DNA of 64,000 nucleotides from Palsa-504 sp963744575 (lineage in GTDB: Bacteria; Actinomycetota; Actinomycetes; Streptosporangiales; Streptosporangiaceae), in NCBI GenBank assembly GCA_963744575.1, contig CAVUUF010000006.1, positions 1 through 64,000 on the forward strand, written 5' to 3'. The notes under the pieces were generated by a model. The model was not told where the DNA came from. It was given only the letters and a program-made list of their open reading frames with translations, and searched no databases. Below, piece by piece: positions 52,633 through 62,564 of this stretch. Positions within the stretch are counted from its first letter, which is position 1; each line of letters opens with the position of its first letter. The translations under genes were made by a program, and so were the position numbers.

Positions 52633-55065
52633 ATGAACGGTTTTGCGCTCAGCTACGGAAGCTTCGATCCGGCCGAGGAGGGGCTTCGGGAGGCGCTGAC
52701 CTCAACCGGCAACGGCTACCTGTGTAGCCGCGGCGTCGCAGAGTGGGAAGATGCCGACAGTGTGCACTACCCCGGCACTTACGTGCACGGGGTCTACAAC
52801 CGCGAGACGACGATCCTTGGCGGCCTGCCGGTACTCAATGAGGATCTCGTCAATCTTCCCAACTGGCTGGTGCTCAAGCTGCGGATCGAAGGCGCAGATG
52901 TAATCCGGCTGGCGGATGTTGAGCTGCTTGAATACCGCCACGAGCTCGACATTCACCGGGCGGTGGTGACCCGCGAGCTCTGCTTCCGGGACGCCGCCGG
53001 GCGTGAGACAGCGCTGCGCAGCCGGCGATTCGTGAGCATGGCCGATCCGCACCGGGCCGGTATCGAGTGGACGCTGACGCCGCAGAACTGGTCGGGCCGG
53101 GTGGAGGTGATCTCGGCGATCGACGGACGGGTGACTAACCAGGGTGTCGCTCGCTATCTGGAGCTCGAGGGTCGGCATCTCAATCCCGTCTCGCCGCGGA
53201 CGTTTGGCGCGGAGATCATCGCGCTGAAGGCCCAGACGCGGCAGTCGAACATCTACATCAGCCAGGCGGCGCGCACACGCGTCTTCCAGGGAAGCGAGCC
53301 GCTCGCAGCGGAACGCAGCCTGCATCAGATGGAGGACTACATCCAGCAGGTGCTGGCGTTCGACGTCCGGCAGGGCGCGCCGACCAGGGTCGAAAAGATG
53401 CTGACCTTCTCGACCTCCCGCGACGCCGCGACCAGCGACACGCTGGCAAAGGCTGGGAGCTCAGCGCTGTGGCGCCCGGACTTCGGGGAGTCGCTCGAGC
53501 GCCATGTCTCTGCCTGGGAGGAGCTGTGGCGCGTGTGCGATGTGCGGGTGCGCGGAGACGAGCGGGTCCAGGTGCTGCTGCGGCTTCACGTCTCCCACAT
53601 CCTCCAGGTGTGCTCCCGGCACACGGCCGACCTGGACGCCGGAGTGCCCGCGCGCGGTCTCAACGGCGAGGCATACCGCGGGCACGTTTTCTGGGACGAG
53701 CTGTATGTGTTTCCGTTCCTGAGCTTCCGTATGCCCGAGGTCACCCGTGAACTGCTGATGTACCGTTACCGGCGCCTCGACGAGGCGCGGGCGGCGGCCC
53801 GTGAGGCGGGCTTCGGCGGGGCGATGTTCCCGTGGCAGAGCGGCAGCGAGGGCAAGGAGGAGACCCAGCGGGTGCACCTCAACCCGCTGTCCGGGCGCTG
53901 GGAGCCGGACCTCAGCCGCAACCAGCGCCATGTGAACGCGGCAATCTTCTACAACATCTGGCACTACTACCAGGCCACGCGTGATCTGGCTTTCTTGCGG
54001 GACTACGGCGCGGAGATGATGGTGGAGATCGCGCGCTTCTGGGCGTCCATCGCCCAGTTCAATCCGGACCGCGAGCGTTATGAGATCCACGGGGTGATGG
54101 GCCCGGACGAGTTCCACGAGAAGTATCCAGGCGAGGAAGAGGGCGGCCTGCGCAATAACGCCTACACGAACCTGATGGTGGCGTGGCTGTGCGAGCTGGC
54201 GGGCGAGGTGCTTTCGCTGCTGCCGGCGAGCAGGGCCGAAGCGCTCCGCGCCAGGCTCGAGATCTCTGAGCTGGAGCTGAGGCTGTGGCAGGACATGAGC
54301 CGGCGCATGTTCGTTCCCTTCCACGGCGGCGGCGTCATCAGCCAGTTCGAGGGCTACGACGCGCTCGAGGAACTCGACTGGGATGGCTACCGCGCGAAAT
54401 ACGGGAACATCCAGCGGCTCGACCGGATTCTGCGCGCCGAAGGCGACGACCCGAACCGCTACAAGATCGCCAAACAGGCCGACACCGTGATGCTGTTCTT
54501 CCTGTTTTCCCCGAGCGCGCTCCGGCGGCTGTTCGAGCGCTTGGGCTATGAGTATCGCGCGGACAGTGCGGCCCGGAACATCGCGTACTACGACCAGCGC
54601 ACGTCACACGGCTCCACGCTGAGCTTCATCACGCACGCCGCTGCACTCGCCGCGCTCGATCCGGAAAGTTCCTGGAAGCGCTTCCTGGCGGCGCTGAACA
54701 GCGACGTGGAGGATGTCCAGGAGGGGACGACCAGAGAGGGCATTCACATGGGTGTCATGGCCGGGACGCTCGACCTCATGCAGCGCGCCTACCTCGGCAC
54801 GGAGATTCGCGACGAGGTTCTTCACTTCGAGCCGAGGCTTCCCGGCCCGATCCAGGAGCTGTCATTCACGATGCAGTTCCGGCGAACGCCGCTCCTCCTG
54901 ACGCTCAACAAGGACAGGCTCACGCTCGCGCTGCATCCGGAGGGCGCGAGCGGGCCGGTAAAGGTCGGGGCCGGCGGCGAAATCCGCGAGCTCTGCCCCG
55001 GAGACCGGTACATGTTCCGGCTGTCCCCGGCTACGCCGGCCGAAGAGCGCCGGGTCAACGGCTGA
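52633..55065 (+). CDS. glycoside hydrolase family 65 protein (disaccharide phosphorylase type), operon A
   Basis: An 810-residue cytosolic GH65 enzyme. The N-terminal beta-sandwich (about 1-270; TSTGNGYLCSRGVAEWED start) leads through linker helices into the (alpha/alpha)6 barrel (about 330-700). GEAYRGHVFWDELYVFPFLS is the signature substrate region, and the general acid is E493 in VMGPDEFHE. Phosphate-site residues are RTSHGSTLS. A C-terminal beta-domain follows. These enzymes split alpha-glucosides with phosphate into beta-glucose-1-phosphate plus the released sugar. The next gene is a beta-phosphoglucomutase-like HAD only 11 bases away, which fits a phosphorylase. The disaccharide (kojibiose, maltose, trehalose or other) is not decided. 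Confidence 0.92.
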   Translation: MNGFALSYGSFDPAEEGLREALTSTGNGYLCSRGVAEWEDADSVHYPGTYVHGVYNRETTILGGLPVLNEDLVNLPNWLVLKLRIEGADVIRLADVELLEYRHELDIHRAVVTRELCFRDAAGRETALRSRRFVSMADPHRAGIEWTLTPQNWSGRVEVISAIDGRVTNQGVARYLELEGRHLNPVSPRTFGAEIIALKAQTRQSNIYISQAARTRVFQGSEPLAAERSLHQMEDYIQQVLAFDVRQGAPTRVEKMLTFSTSRDAATSDTLAKAGSSALWRPDFGESLERHVSAWEELWRVCDVRVRGDERVQVLLRLHVSHILQVCSRHTADLDAGVPARGLNGEAYRGHVFWDELYVFPFLSFRMPEVTRELLMYRYRRLDEARAAAREAGFGGAMFPWQSGSEGKEETQRVHLNPLSGRWEPDLSRNQRHVNAAIFYNIWHYYQATRDLAFLRDYGAEMMVEIARFWASIAQFNPDRERYEIHGVMGPDEFHEKYPGEEEGGLRNNAYTNLMVAWLCELAGEVLSLLPASRAEALRARLEISELELRLWQDMSRRMFVPFHGGGVISQFEGYDALEELDWDGYRAKYGNIQRLDRILRAEGDDPNRYKIAKQADTVMLFFLFSPSALRRLFERLGYEYRADSAARNIAYYDQRTSHGSTLSFITHAAALAALDPESSWKRFLAALNSDVEDVQEGTTREGIHMGVMAGTLDLMQRAYLGTEIRDEVLHFEPRLPGPIQELSFTMQFRRTPLLLTLNKDRLTLALHPEGASGPVKVGAGGEIRELCPGDRYMFRLSPATPAEERRVNG

Positions 55066-55076
55066 AAGGAGGACGG

Positions 55077-55865
55077 GTGCCGAGGGTCCGGGGGGCGATT
55101 TTCGACGTCGACGGAGTGCTCGTCGACTCGCCGCACGAGAAGGCATGGCGTGAGTCGCTGCGCCAGCTGATGGAGTCGGACTGGAGTGACATCTGCAACC
55201 GGACGAGCTGGTCGCCGGAGGCGTTCAGTTCCCGCGTCTACGGGGAGCAAATATCTGGCAAGCCTCGGATGAGCGGCGCACGCGCGGCACTGGCGTACTT
55301 CCACGTCCCCGATGACGACGGCAGGCGTGTCGCCGAGTACGCCGACCGGAAGCAAGCAATGGTGGTGCGGCTGATCGAAGCCGGCGACTTCACCGCATAC
55401 CCCGACGCGCTGCGCTTCATCATCGCCGTCAAAGACGCCGGGATCAAGGTGGCGGCCGCCTCCTCCTCCAAGAACGCCGGGCTGTTCCTGCGGCAGATAA
55501 GGCTCGACAGCTTCGCGCAGCAGCACGCGATCGTGTCCGCGTCGCTGCGACCCGGACTGACGCTGCTCGAGTTCTTCGACGCCGATGTGTCGGGCCGGGA
55601 CTTCGCGCACGGAAAGCCGCATCCCGAGATGTTCCTCACCGCAGCGCATGAGCTCGGGGCCACACCCCAGGACTCGATCGTGATGGAAGACGCCCCAGCG
55701 GGCGTCCAGGCCGCCAAGGCCGGCGACATGGCGGCAATCGGAATCGCACGCGCCAATGACGCCGGGCTCCTGGCAGCGGCGCGCGCCGACATAGTGGTCA
55801 CCACGCTCGACGACATCGACCTCAGCGCGCTGGCCGACGGCCGCCTGGCCACAAAGAAGGCCTAG
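55077..55865 (+). CDS. HAD-superfamily hydrolase, beta-phosphoglucomutase-like
   Basis: A 262-residue protein starting at GTG 55077 behind GAAAGGAGG. Motif I is GAIFDVDGVLVDSP with nucleophile D10 and acid/base D12. A helical cap (about 20-95) follows, then motif II KVAAASSSKNAG, the Lys of motif III (FAHGKPHPEMF) and motif IV SIVMEDAPAGVQAAKAG. This set is typical of beta-PGM and related sugar phosphatases. With GH65 upstream it would convert beta-glucose-1-phosphate to glucose-6-phosphate. Phosphatase activity cannot be excluded. Confidence 0.9.
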   Translation: MPRVRGAIFDVDGVLVDSPHEKAWRESLRQLMESDWSDICNRTSWSPEAFSSRVYGEQISGKPRMSGARAALAYFHVPDDDGRRVAEYADRKQAMVVRLIEAGDFTAYPDALRFIIAVKDAGIKVAAASSSKNAGLFLRQIRLDSFAQQHAIVSASLRPGLTLLEFFDADVSGRDFAHGKPHPEMFLTAAHELGATPQDSIVMEDAPAGVQAAKAGDMAAIGIARANDAGLLAAARADIVVTTLDDIDLSALADGRLATKKA

Positions 55866-56258
55866 CTTGTACCGATCCAAGCTTCGCCTGATCATTCACC
55901 GGGATGAGCTGGGGCCACGGGGAACGCCATCAGATCGCTCTGCCCGTCACCGTCGATGTTTGAGCCTGTGGGTACCGAAAACCTTGGCACGGCCCGGTCG
56001 CGGTAGTCCCGTCATCTTGACTCCGCTCGGCGGAAGCCCTGTCGAGTAGGCACGGCACCCCGGCTGCGGTCTTCGGCGCTTAACGCTGCAACGACCAGAT
56101 CCACCACCATCACAGCATGGTGCCAGCCGACGGCAAGCGCCGCGGTCACCGCCAACATGCTCGACGTAGCGCTCGATGTGATCGTGGTGTACGGCCTGCT
56201 CGGCTCGGCCGGGGGCGCCGTCACCGTAAGAGCCGCGGCGGCCGCGTCAGGCACGGGG
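55866..56258. other. intergenic gap between two convergent GH65 operons
   Basis: No gene was recognised. It must hold the transcription ends of both operons, but no strong hairpin was found. Confidence 0.4.
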
Positions 56259-58613
56259 CTATCGGGGTCGTTCCCGCGGCAGGTCGACCGTTACTTTCGC
56301 GTTGGCCTGAAGTGTTATCTCGTGGCCATCGATGATGATCGTCTCACGAGACCCTTCCGGACCTGACAGCACGAATGTCGCGCAGGCGTGATCTGCGGAC
56401 ACCGATACGGTGTTGCCGTGCCATTTGAGCCGGAAGCGCACGGAGTTCCAGTCGGGCGGGAGCCATGGCTTGAAGGTCATCTGGCCGTTCCGCACGCGGA
56501 ATCCGCCGAATCCGCAGACCATCATCTGCCAGGTTCCGCCGGCGGACGCTATGTGGATGCCCTCCTGGGTGTTCCCCTGGTTGTCGGTGAGATCGACGAG
56601 TGCGGCCCGGCGGAAGTACTGGACGGCGCGGCGGGGGTCGCCGACCTCGATGCCCATGATGGAGTGGATCGCGGTGCTGAGCGAGGATTTGTGCAGCGTC
56701 AGCGGCTCGTAGTAGTTGTAGTTGGCGCGCTTGACGTCATCCGGAAATTGGTCCGGAAGCAGATAGGTCAGCATCACCACGTCGGCCTGCTTGACCAGCT
56801 TGGTTCCGGCGAGGTTGTAATGGTGATAGCCCGGCGGGTACATCGGCATGTCGTTGTCGTCGTGGGCTACCGGCAGGGTTTCCAGCCCGAAATATCCGTC
56901 GAACTGCTCGATCACTCCGTTGTCGGTTCGGGGGGGCAGACGCATCTGCTCGGCCCTGCCGAGCCATTCTTCGACCTCATCCGGTTTAAGCCCGATGCGT
57001 CCGGACAGGCTGGCCAGCTCGCCGGGGTGGGTGACCGCGAGATCGGCGTAGACGTGAGCGGCTTGCTGCAGGTGCCACCGCACCAGGTAGCTGGTGTAGG
57101 CGCTGTTGTCGATATGCTCGTGGAACTCGTCGGGGCCGACCACCCGGCTCAGCGCGTACCGGCCGTCCGGCATCGCCTCTAGGCGGTCGGCCCAGAAGCG
57201 GCTCGTTTCGAAGAGGATTTCCGCGCCGTAGTCAGTCATCAGCGCGTTGTCGCCCGTTGCGGCCACGTAGGCCATGAGGCCGTACGCGACCGCCGCGGTG
57301 ACGTGGATCTCCTCCTCACCCATCCAGATCCGATGGGCGCCGTCCCAGGTCCATTTCGGTGTGGTCTCCGCCCCGGTGTCGGCGGACTCCCACGCGTAGC
57401 GGGCGCCGCGGAATCCTCCGTCGCGCGCGTTCCGCCTGGCGCCGTCGAGGGTGTGGTAGCGGTACAACAGCAGGGCGCGGGCCGTCTCAGGCTGGGTGTA
57501 GATGAAGAACGGGAGCATGAACACCTCGGTGTCCCAGAACGCGTGCCCGCGGTAACGCTCACCCGACAGGGCGTTCGCCCCGATGTTGACGCAAGGATCT
57601 GACTCGTTCGCCGCGATCAGCAGGTGGTAGATGTTGAAACGGACAGCGCGGGTGGCGTCGGGATCCCCGTCAATCGTGACGTCGGAATCGGCCCACTTCG
57701 CCTGCCATGCCGCACGGTTCCGCTCGCGGCACGTCACGAATCCGGCCGCGCTATGGCGGCTGAGCTCATCCAGGCACGCCGGGCGGACGGAGGCCGCTGC
57801 GACATCGCGGGACGTGTAGACGGCGGCGAGTTTGTCCACGGTGAGCGTGTCGCCCGCGGCCACCTGCGCACGTGACACCTGCTCGACGTATTTGTACCGC
57901 TGCTCGACACTGGACTCGGCGGTCGGCGACACCCTCGTAAGCGCCGCGTATCCGATGGTGATGCCGGTGTCGATGGTACGGGTTTCCAGATAGATGCCGT
58001 CGGGGAGTTGCTCGCGGGCAACCTCCTCGAGGTGCCTGGACTTGGCCCATTTGTGCCACTTCATCTGCGGATCATCCGGCGGCGGCTCGGTGTATATCGG
58101 CCGCCGGTCCAGGTTGTATCCCGTGCCGTCGATACCGCTGCGGACAGTTACCGACGCGGTGTGGTTCTCCGGAGTGATCCGCGCCTGCAGGCAGCACAGA
58201 TGCTGGTCGGCGCCGCTGGCGAAGTGGACGGTCTGGAATCGGGTCCGGCGGCCTTCGCAGTCCTCGAATACGGTGTCGCGGGATACCGTGCCCTCCCGCA
58301 TATCGAGTATCCGCCGGTGATGGACGACCGACACCGACGTCGCGTCCAGCCTGACGCCGTTGACCACGACCGCCAGTGTCAGCCAGTCGGGTGCCTTGAC
58401 CAGGTCGATGACCGCGGAGTCATGGTGGTCGAAGACACCGCGCAGGAAGGTCCCCGGCAGTGAACCCTCATGGCTCTCCTCCAGGGAGCTCCTCGTGCCA
58501 AGGTATCCGTTGCCGGTGGTGAAGAGCGTCTCGTAGGTGTTGGCCAGCGCCGCGGTGAAGCCGTCCTCCGCTATCAGCCAACCGGAATCCTCACCATCGA
58601 GATCGGCGTTCAT
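56259..58613 (-). CDS. glycoside hydrolase family 65 protein (maltose/trehalose phosphorylase-like), operon B
   Basis: A 784-residue GH65 enzyme with the usual layout: N-terminal beta-sandwich (TLFTTGNGYLGTRSSLEESH), barrel signature GERYRGHAFWDTEVFMLPFF, general acid E496 in VVGPDEFHEHIDNSAYTS, and KQADVVMLTYLL. The phosphate loop reads TLHKSSLSTAIHS, closer to maltose and trehalose phosphorylases than to the RTSHGSTLS loop of the other GH65 gene here, so the two probably act on different glucosides. It is the second gene of a leftward operon, 13 bases after the PfkB kinase gene. Confidence 0.92.
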   Translation of the reverse strand: MNADLDGEDSGWLIAEDGFTAALANTYETLFTTGNGYLGTRSSLEESHEGSLPGTFLRGVFDHHDSAVIDLVKAPDWLTLAVVVNGVRLDATSVSVVHHRRILDMREGTVSRDTVFEDCEGRRTRFQTVHFASGADQHLCCLQARITPENHTASVTVRSGIDGTGYNLDRRPIYTEPPPDDPQMKWHKWAKSRHLEEVAREQLPDGIYLETRTIDTGITIGYAALTRVSPTAESSVEQRYKYVEQVSRAQVAAGDTLTVDKLAAVYTSRDVAAASVRPACLDELSRHSAAGFVTCRERNRAAWQAKWADSDVTIDGDPDATRAVRFNIYHLLIAANESDPCVNIGANALSGERYRGHAFWDTEVFMLPFFIYTQPETARALLLYRYHTLDGARRNARDGGFRGARYAWESADTGAETTPKWTWDGAHRIWMGEEEIHVTAAVAYGLMAYVAATGDNALMTDYGAEILFETSRFWADRLEAMPDGRYALSRVVGPDEFHEHIDNSAYTSYLVRWHLQQAAHVYADLAVTHPGELASLSGRIGLKPDEVEEWLGRAEQMRLPPRTDNGVIEQFDGYFGLETLPVAHDDNDMPMYPPGYHHYNLAGTKLVKQADVVMLTYLLPDQFPDDVKRANYNYYEPLTLHKSSLSTAIHSIMGIEVGDPRRAVQYFRRAALVDLTDNQGNTQEGIHIASAGGTWQMMVCGFGGFRVRNGQMTFKPWLPPDWNSVRFRLKWHGNTVSVSADHACATFVLSGPEGSRETIIIDGHEITLQANAKVTVDLPRERPR

Positions 58614-58626
58614 GGAACTTCTCCCA

Positions 58627-59625
58627 CTACGATCGAGGGCCGTACGTCGCGAGGATCTGCCGCTCGGTGTCCTCTCGTGACAGGTAGACGTTCAGTTCCG
58701 CGCCGGCGCAGCGCTGAGCGCCCATCGCATTCCCGTACTGGCAGGCCACGACGTAATCCCGGTACGCGAGATAGCCATAGGCCAAGCCCGCGGCGAACGA
58801 ATCGCCAGCACCTGTCGTGTCCACCACGTGCTCAACCTCGATGCGGTCGACGAACTGCCCGGCGACCCCGCCAGAGCCGTCCCGGTAGAAGGTCACGCAG
58901 CCGCGCTCGTCGAGGGTCACGCATACTGCCCCGACACCGCGGTCCAGACAGTGACGAGCCAGGTCGCGCAGCTCTTCAGTACCCAGCCCCGGCGGGTCGG
59001 CCGTCACCTCCGGTGACTGGCCGAGCCACGTCGAGCTAGCCTCCTCGAGGTTCATCTTCAGGATGTCGATATACGGAAGCCAGACGTCCCGGTCAGCCCA
59101 CACCCTCGGATGGCGCTCGCCGCTGCGGGTCAGCGTCACCGTCGGGCCGTGGGCATCCAGCACCACGGTCGCACGGCTGTGCTCCTTGATGTGCCGCAGC
59201 GTCGGCTGCCCCACCTCATAATCCGTGATCGGGACACACACAAACGCGTCGGCATCGAGCACCTCGTCGACGTCGGCCGGCAGGATCGGGTTCATGAAGC
59301 TCCTCTGCCGCTCGACGCGACGGTTGGGCTCGATATAACGCAGTTCGATGACGTCCCCCTGGTCGGCTTGTGACGTAATGCCGGAGGTGTCGATATTCGG
59401 GAAGGACCCGAGGATTTCCTTGATCGGGCCCTCGTCCTGCCGGCGGACGTGTGATATCGGGACGATCGTGTCGCCCGCATCCAGGAGAGCCGAGAGGGCA
59501 ACCGCCGTATACAACACGCATCCGTACTTGTCGAACCGTTCACCGGCATGGGTCACGATCTGGTCGCGGGGGATCGGGCCCAGCACTGCAACCTTGCGAC
59601 TCGCCCGGCTTTTCATGTCATTCAT
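58627..59625 (-). CDS. PfkB-family carbohydrate kinase
   Basis: I start at ATG 59625, nine bases after GGAGGT, giving 332 residues. The ribokinase-fold features are an N-terminal VAVLGPIPRDQIV strand, substrate-region YGCVLYTAVALSALLDAG, and the C-terminal signature VDTTGAGDSFAAGLAYG with catalytic D275. PfkB kinases phosphorylate sugars or nucleosides with ATP. Being first in the operon with a GH65 phosphorylase, it probably phosphorylates the sugar set free by phosphorolysis (inference). Confidence 0.9.
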   Translation of the reverse strand: MNDMKSRASRKVAVLGPIPRDQIVTHAGERFDKYGCVLYTAVALSALLDAGDTIVPISHVRRQDEGPIKEILGSFPNIDTSGITSQADQGDVIELRYIEPNRRVERQRSFMNPILPADVDEVLDADAFVCVPITDYEVGQPTLRHIKEHSRATVVLDAHGPTVTLTRSGERHPRVWADRDVWLPYIDILKMNLEEASSTWLGQSPEVTADPPGLGTEELRDLARHCLDRGVGAVCVTLDERGCVTFYRDGSGGVAGQFVDRIEVEHVVDTTGAGDSFAAGLAYGYLAYRDYVVACQYGNAMGAQRCAGAELNVYLSREDTERQILATYGPRS

Positions 59626-60413
59626 TACGAACACCTCCGGCGCTCGCCGCGATCGCAGGCTCAATGCAGAGCGTGCGCTGAGAACTGTCGGCTGTGCCGC
59701 CTGGGCCTCTGGCCACCAGTGACCGCTCCTTTGATCCGCCTGCCTGAGTCGCCCACATTACGTCATCAGCCAACCACCGCCCAGCTCATGGCGCTAGGCG
59801 TGTCACAGATCGCGGGACGGGTGGTGCGGATCGTTTCGGGCGAATGATCTGGCGAACCCGTCAAGCCATGCCGGACTGGAAGCGGGACAGGCTGGCGCGC
59901 TACTGCCCGCAGGGGCACTGGCGGCCCGGCCAGCGCCGCTCCCGCCAGGCTATGCGACAGCTCCGGGGATGCCCGGGCAGCCCGTCAGATCCCGAGCCCC
60001 TCGTAACCCAGGGGAGCCGAGCGCCGGACAGGCCCGCACCGGTAACGGCAGTCAGACATGCGACGGCGCCTGACTGCCCCGGCCCGCGCAGCAGGCCGCC
60101 GGTACCGGGGCGGCGGCCCGACCTCTTCGGCGATTAACCGGATCGGGCCGCTCGTCGAGCCGCCCGGGGCCGCTGCGGCCGCCCAGGCATGAGGAAGTCA
60201 CGGCCTTCCGGTGCCATGGCACCGTTCGAATGTCGGACTCGCACTCCCATGGGTGCCGCGGACCGTCCGGCTGCCACGGTGCACAGAACATATGGTCGCA
60301 CCGTCGCGCGAACCGTCAGCCCCGTCGCGGCCGGTAGACGGCGCTAGAACCAGCATGCGGAATTGGCAAGCCTTGGTCCTCGGACACGGTCTCGCTCCGG
60401 GGAATCCCGACGG
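59626..60413. other. 788-base stretch without a recognisable gene
   Basis: Upstream region of the leftward PfkB operon and end of the leftward SNF2 gene. Frames on both strands are GC-rich shadows without motifs. No promoter or hairpin was identified with confidence. Confidence 0.4.
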
Positions 60414-62564
60414 TCAGGAACCCGGGGCGTCGCCATGTCCGAAAGACGCCCGCAGCGCATCGGTCAGCAATGCGGCCAGCGCATCGAGCTGCACGTCGGC
60501 CGGCGAGGAGGCTTCCTGGTCCGACCCGTCCAGCGCCCGGGCGGCAAGCCCCGCCTTGCTGTCGATCAGCCCGGCGATCCGGGCGTCGATGGTCTGCGCG
60601 GCGATGATGCGCCACGCGGTGACCGGTTCGGCCTGCCCGATGCGATGGCTGCGGTCGATGGCCTGGGTCTGCTCCGCGTCGGTCCAGGACAGCTCGGCCA
60701 GCACGATGTTCGAGGCGACCTGCAGATTCAGGCCCACGCCAGCCGCGGTCAGCGAGCACACCGCGACCGTGACGTCCGGGTCGTTCACGAAGGCGTCGAC
60801 GTTCGCCTGCCGCGCCGCGGGCGTCTGGCCGCCACGGATCGACGAGAAGCGCACCCCCTGCCGGGCGAAGATCTCTTCGGCGGCGTCCATCACGTCGACG
60901 TGCTTGGCGAAGAAGACGACCTTGCCGGCGCTGCGGGCCAGCTGCGCCGCGTAGTCCGCGGCCAGTTCGGCCTTCGCCTGGCCGATGCGCCGCATCATGG
61001 TGAACACGTTCTCGCCGGACTGCGCGGTCATCGCGTCCTTCAGCTCCCACCGGGCCACCCGGCGGACGAGGTCGTGGTCGATGCCCTCGACGCCGGCGTC
61101 GGAGGATCGGTTCGCCAGCGCGGTCTGGTACCGCGCCGCCATCCGGCCGGCGAGGTCCCGTTCTGCCGCCCGGATCGACCGGCCGGCCCGTTCGTCCAGC
61201 TCGACGGGAAGGTCGGCGATGCGGCGGGCGGGGATGTCGGCGGCCACGTCGAGCTTGCGGCGGCGCACGATGCCGAGGTCGATCACGCACTGGCGCGCCG
61301 CGGCGTAGAAGCCCTGGCCGGCGGGCGTCAGGCCGGTGTCCTCAAGCGCGTCCATTAGCTCGTCGAGGGGCTTGCTGTCGTCGATCCAGCCGAGGAACTG
61401 CCAGATCGCCCGGAAGTCCTCGATGTCGTTGATCAGCGGGGTGCCGGTCAGCGCCATCAGCAGGGGCCGGTCCGTACGGGACCGGATGCGGTCGGAGAGC
61501 GCCAGGACGTGTTGCGACCGCTGCGAGGTCTTGTTCTTGATGAAGTGAGCCTCGTCCACGACCATGCCGCGGAAGCCGAAGTCGCTGAGCCAGCCCAGGT
61601 GGCGGTCGAGCACCTCGTAGTTGAGCACGACGATATCGGCGAAGCCGTCGACAGCCTCGCCGTCGCCCTGCACCACGGTGGCCGGTCGGCGGGGCGTCCA
61701 GCGGGCCGCCTCACGGGCCCAGCTGGTCTTGACGACGTTCGGCACGACAACCAGCAGCGGGTAGGCGTTCGCCGCTTCCGCGGCGAGCAGCGCCTGGGCC
61801 GTCTTGCCCAGACCTGGCTCATCGGCGAGCAGGAACGTCCGGTGACCAGCAGCGGCCGCGGCGACCAGCTGCCCCTGGTGCGGCATCAGTTCCAGGCCCG
61901 CCGGGGTGAACCGTGCCGTCGACGCCGGGAGCGCCATGCATGCCGGGGCTCCCCCGTCGGCGCGCTCGAAGGAACTCAGCAGCGGGCCGAGCAGCTCCCA
62001 GTCGGCCAGGCGGCGCGGACGGGAGGTGAACTGCGGGACGGCGGAGAAGTCCGGGGCGAGAAAGGGGTTCGCCAGTTGCCGGGAGGTCACCGACTGCGGC
62101 ACGACCCGCCGCTCCGAGCCGGCGGAAGCGGCCCCGGTCTCCGTCGGCGCGATCTCTTCGGGCGCCGTCTCGATGCCGAGGTCCCGCGCCATCTCCCGCT
62201 TCAGCGACCGGGCCGCGTCGGAGACGCCGGAGCCCTCGGCGAGCAGCGCCAGTAGCCCAGCGTCCCGGACGGCGGTCGTCGCGAGGATGGCCGCGATGCC
62301 GTCCAGGCGCTTGAGCTGCTCAGCCCGGCGACTGCCGGTTCCGGCCGCCGCCCGGACGCGAGCGCGCTCGTCCCGCAGCAGCAGGGCGACGGCCTGGAAC
62401 TTCGTCCGCACGGCAGGCGTCACGCGGCCGCGCCGGGCGGCCGCCTCGACCTCACCGACGGTCCGGGCGAGCACCGAGACGACGTCGCCGCGGTGGCGGA
62501 CGCGTCGCTGCTTCCGCGGGGCGGTACGGCGAGCGCCCGCCTGGCGCTGGCCTGGTCGAGCCAC
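60414..62564 (-). CDS. SNF2-family DEAD/DEAH ATPase (SMARCAL1/HepA-like)
   Basis: I start at GTG 62564 because GAGGAGG precedes it by five bases (716 residues); the frame stays open to 62651. An N-terminal basic region (1-220) may bind nucleic acid. The SNF2 motor begins near 230: motif I LADEPGLGKT with K254 (E replaces the usual M), motif II VVDEAHFIKN at D337-H340, motif III ALTGTPLIND, motif V AAGVGLNLQ and motif VI DRSHRIGQ in the C-terminal lobe (to about 690). It would move along double-stranded DNA using ATP, in repair or annealing. No methylase or nuclease partner is adjacent, so a defence island is not indicated. Confidence 0.92.
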   Translation of the reverse strand: MARPGQRQAGARRTAPRKQRRVRHRGDVVSVLARTVGEVEAAARRGRVTPAVRTKFQAVALLLRDERARVRAAAGTGSRRAEQLKRLDGIAAILATTAVRDAGLLALLAEGSGVSDAARSLKREMARDLGIETAPEEIAPTETGAASAGSERRVVPQSVTSRQLANPFLAPDFSAVPQFTSRPRRLADWELLGPLLSSFERADGGAPACMALPASTARFTPAGLELMPHQGQLVAAAAAGHRTFLLADEPGLGKTAQALLAAEAANAYPLLVVVPNVVKTSWAREAARWTPRRPATVVQGDGEAVDGFADIVVLNYEVLDRHLGWLSDFGFRGMVVDEAHFIKNKTSQRSQHVLALSDRIRSRTDRPLLMALTGTPLINDIEDFRAIWQFLGWIDDSKPLDELMDALEDTGLTPAGQGFYAAARQCVIDLGIVRRRKLDVAADIPARRIADLPVELDERAGRSIRAAERDLAGRMAARYQTALANRSSDAGVEGIDHDLVRRVARWELKDAMTAQSGENVFTMMRRIGQAKAELAADYAAQLARSAGKVVFFAKHVDVMDAAEEIFARQGVRFSSIRGGQTPAARQANVDAFVNDPDVTVAVCSLTAAGVGLNLQVASNIVLAELSWTDAEQTQAIDRSHRIGQAEPVTAWRIIAAQTIDARIAGLIDSKAGLAARALDGSDQEASSPADVQLDALAALLTDALRASFGHGDAPGS

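Noticed and set aside
60215..60290. tRNA-like GTTCGAAT motif
   Set aside because: The GTTCGAAT is not flanked by complementary acceptor or T-arm stems, so no tRNA fold could be drawn.
60414..62564. SNF2 ATPase as part of a phage-defence system
   Set aside because: No methylase, nuclease, phospholipase or other defence gene is adjacent, and the flanking 800-base gaps are empty.
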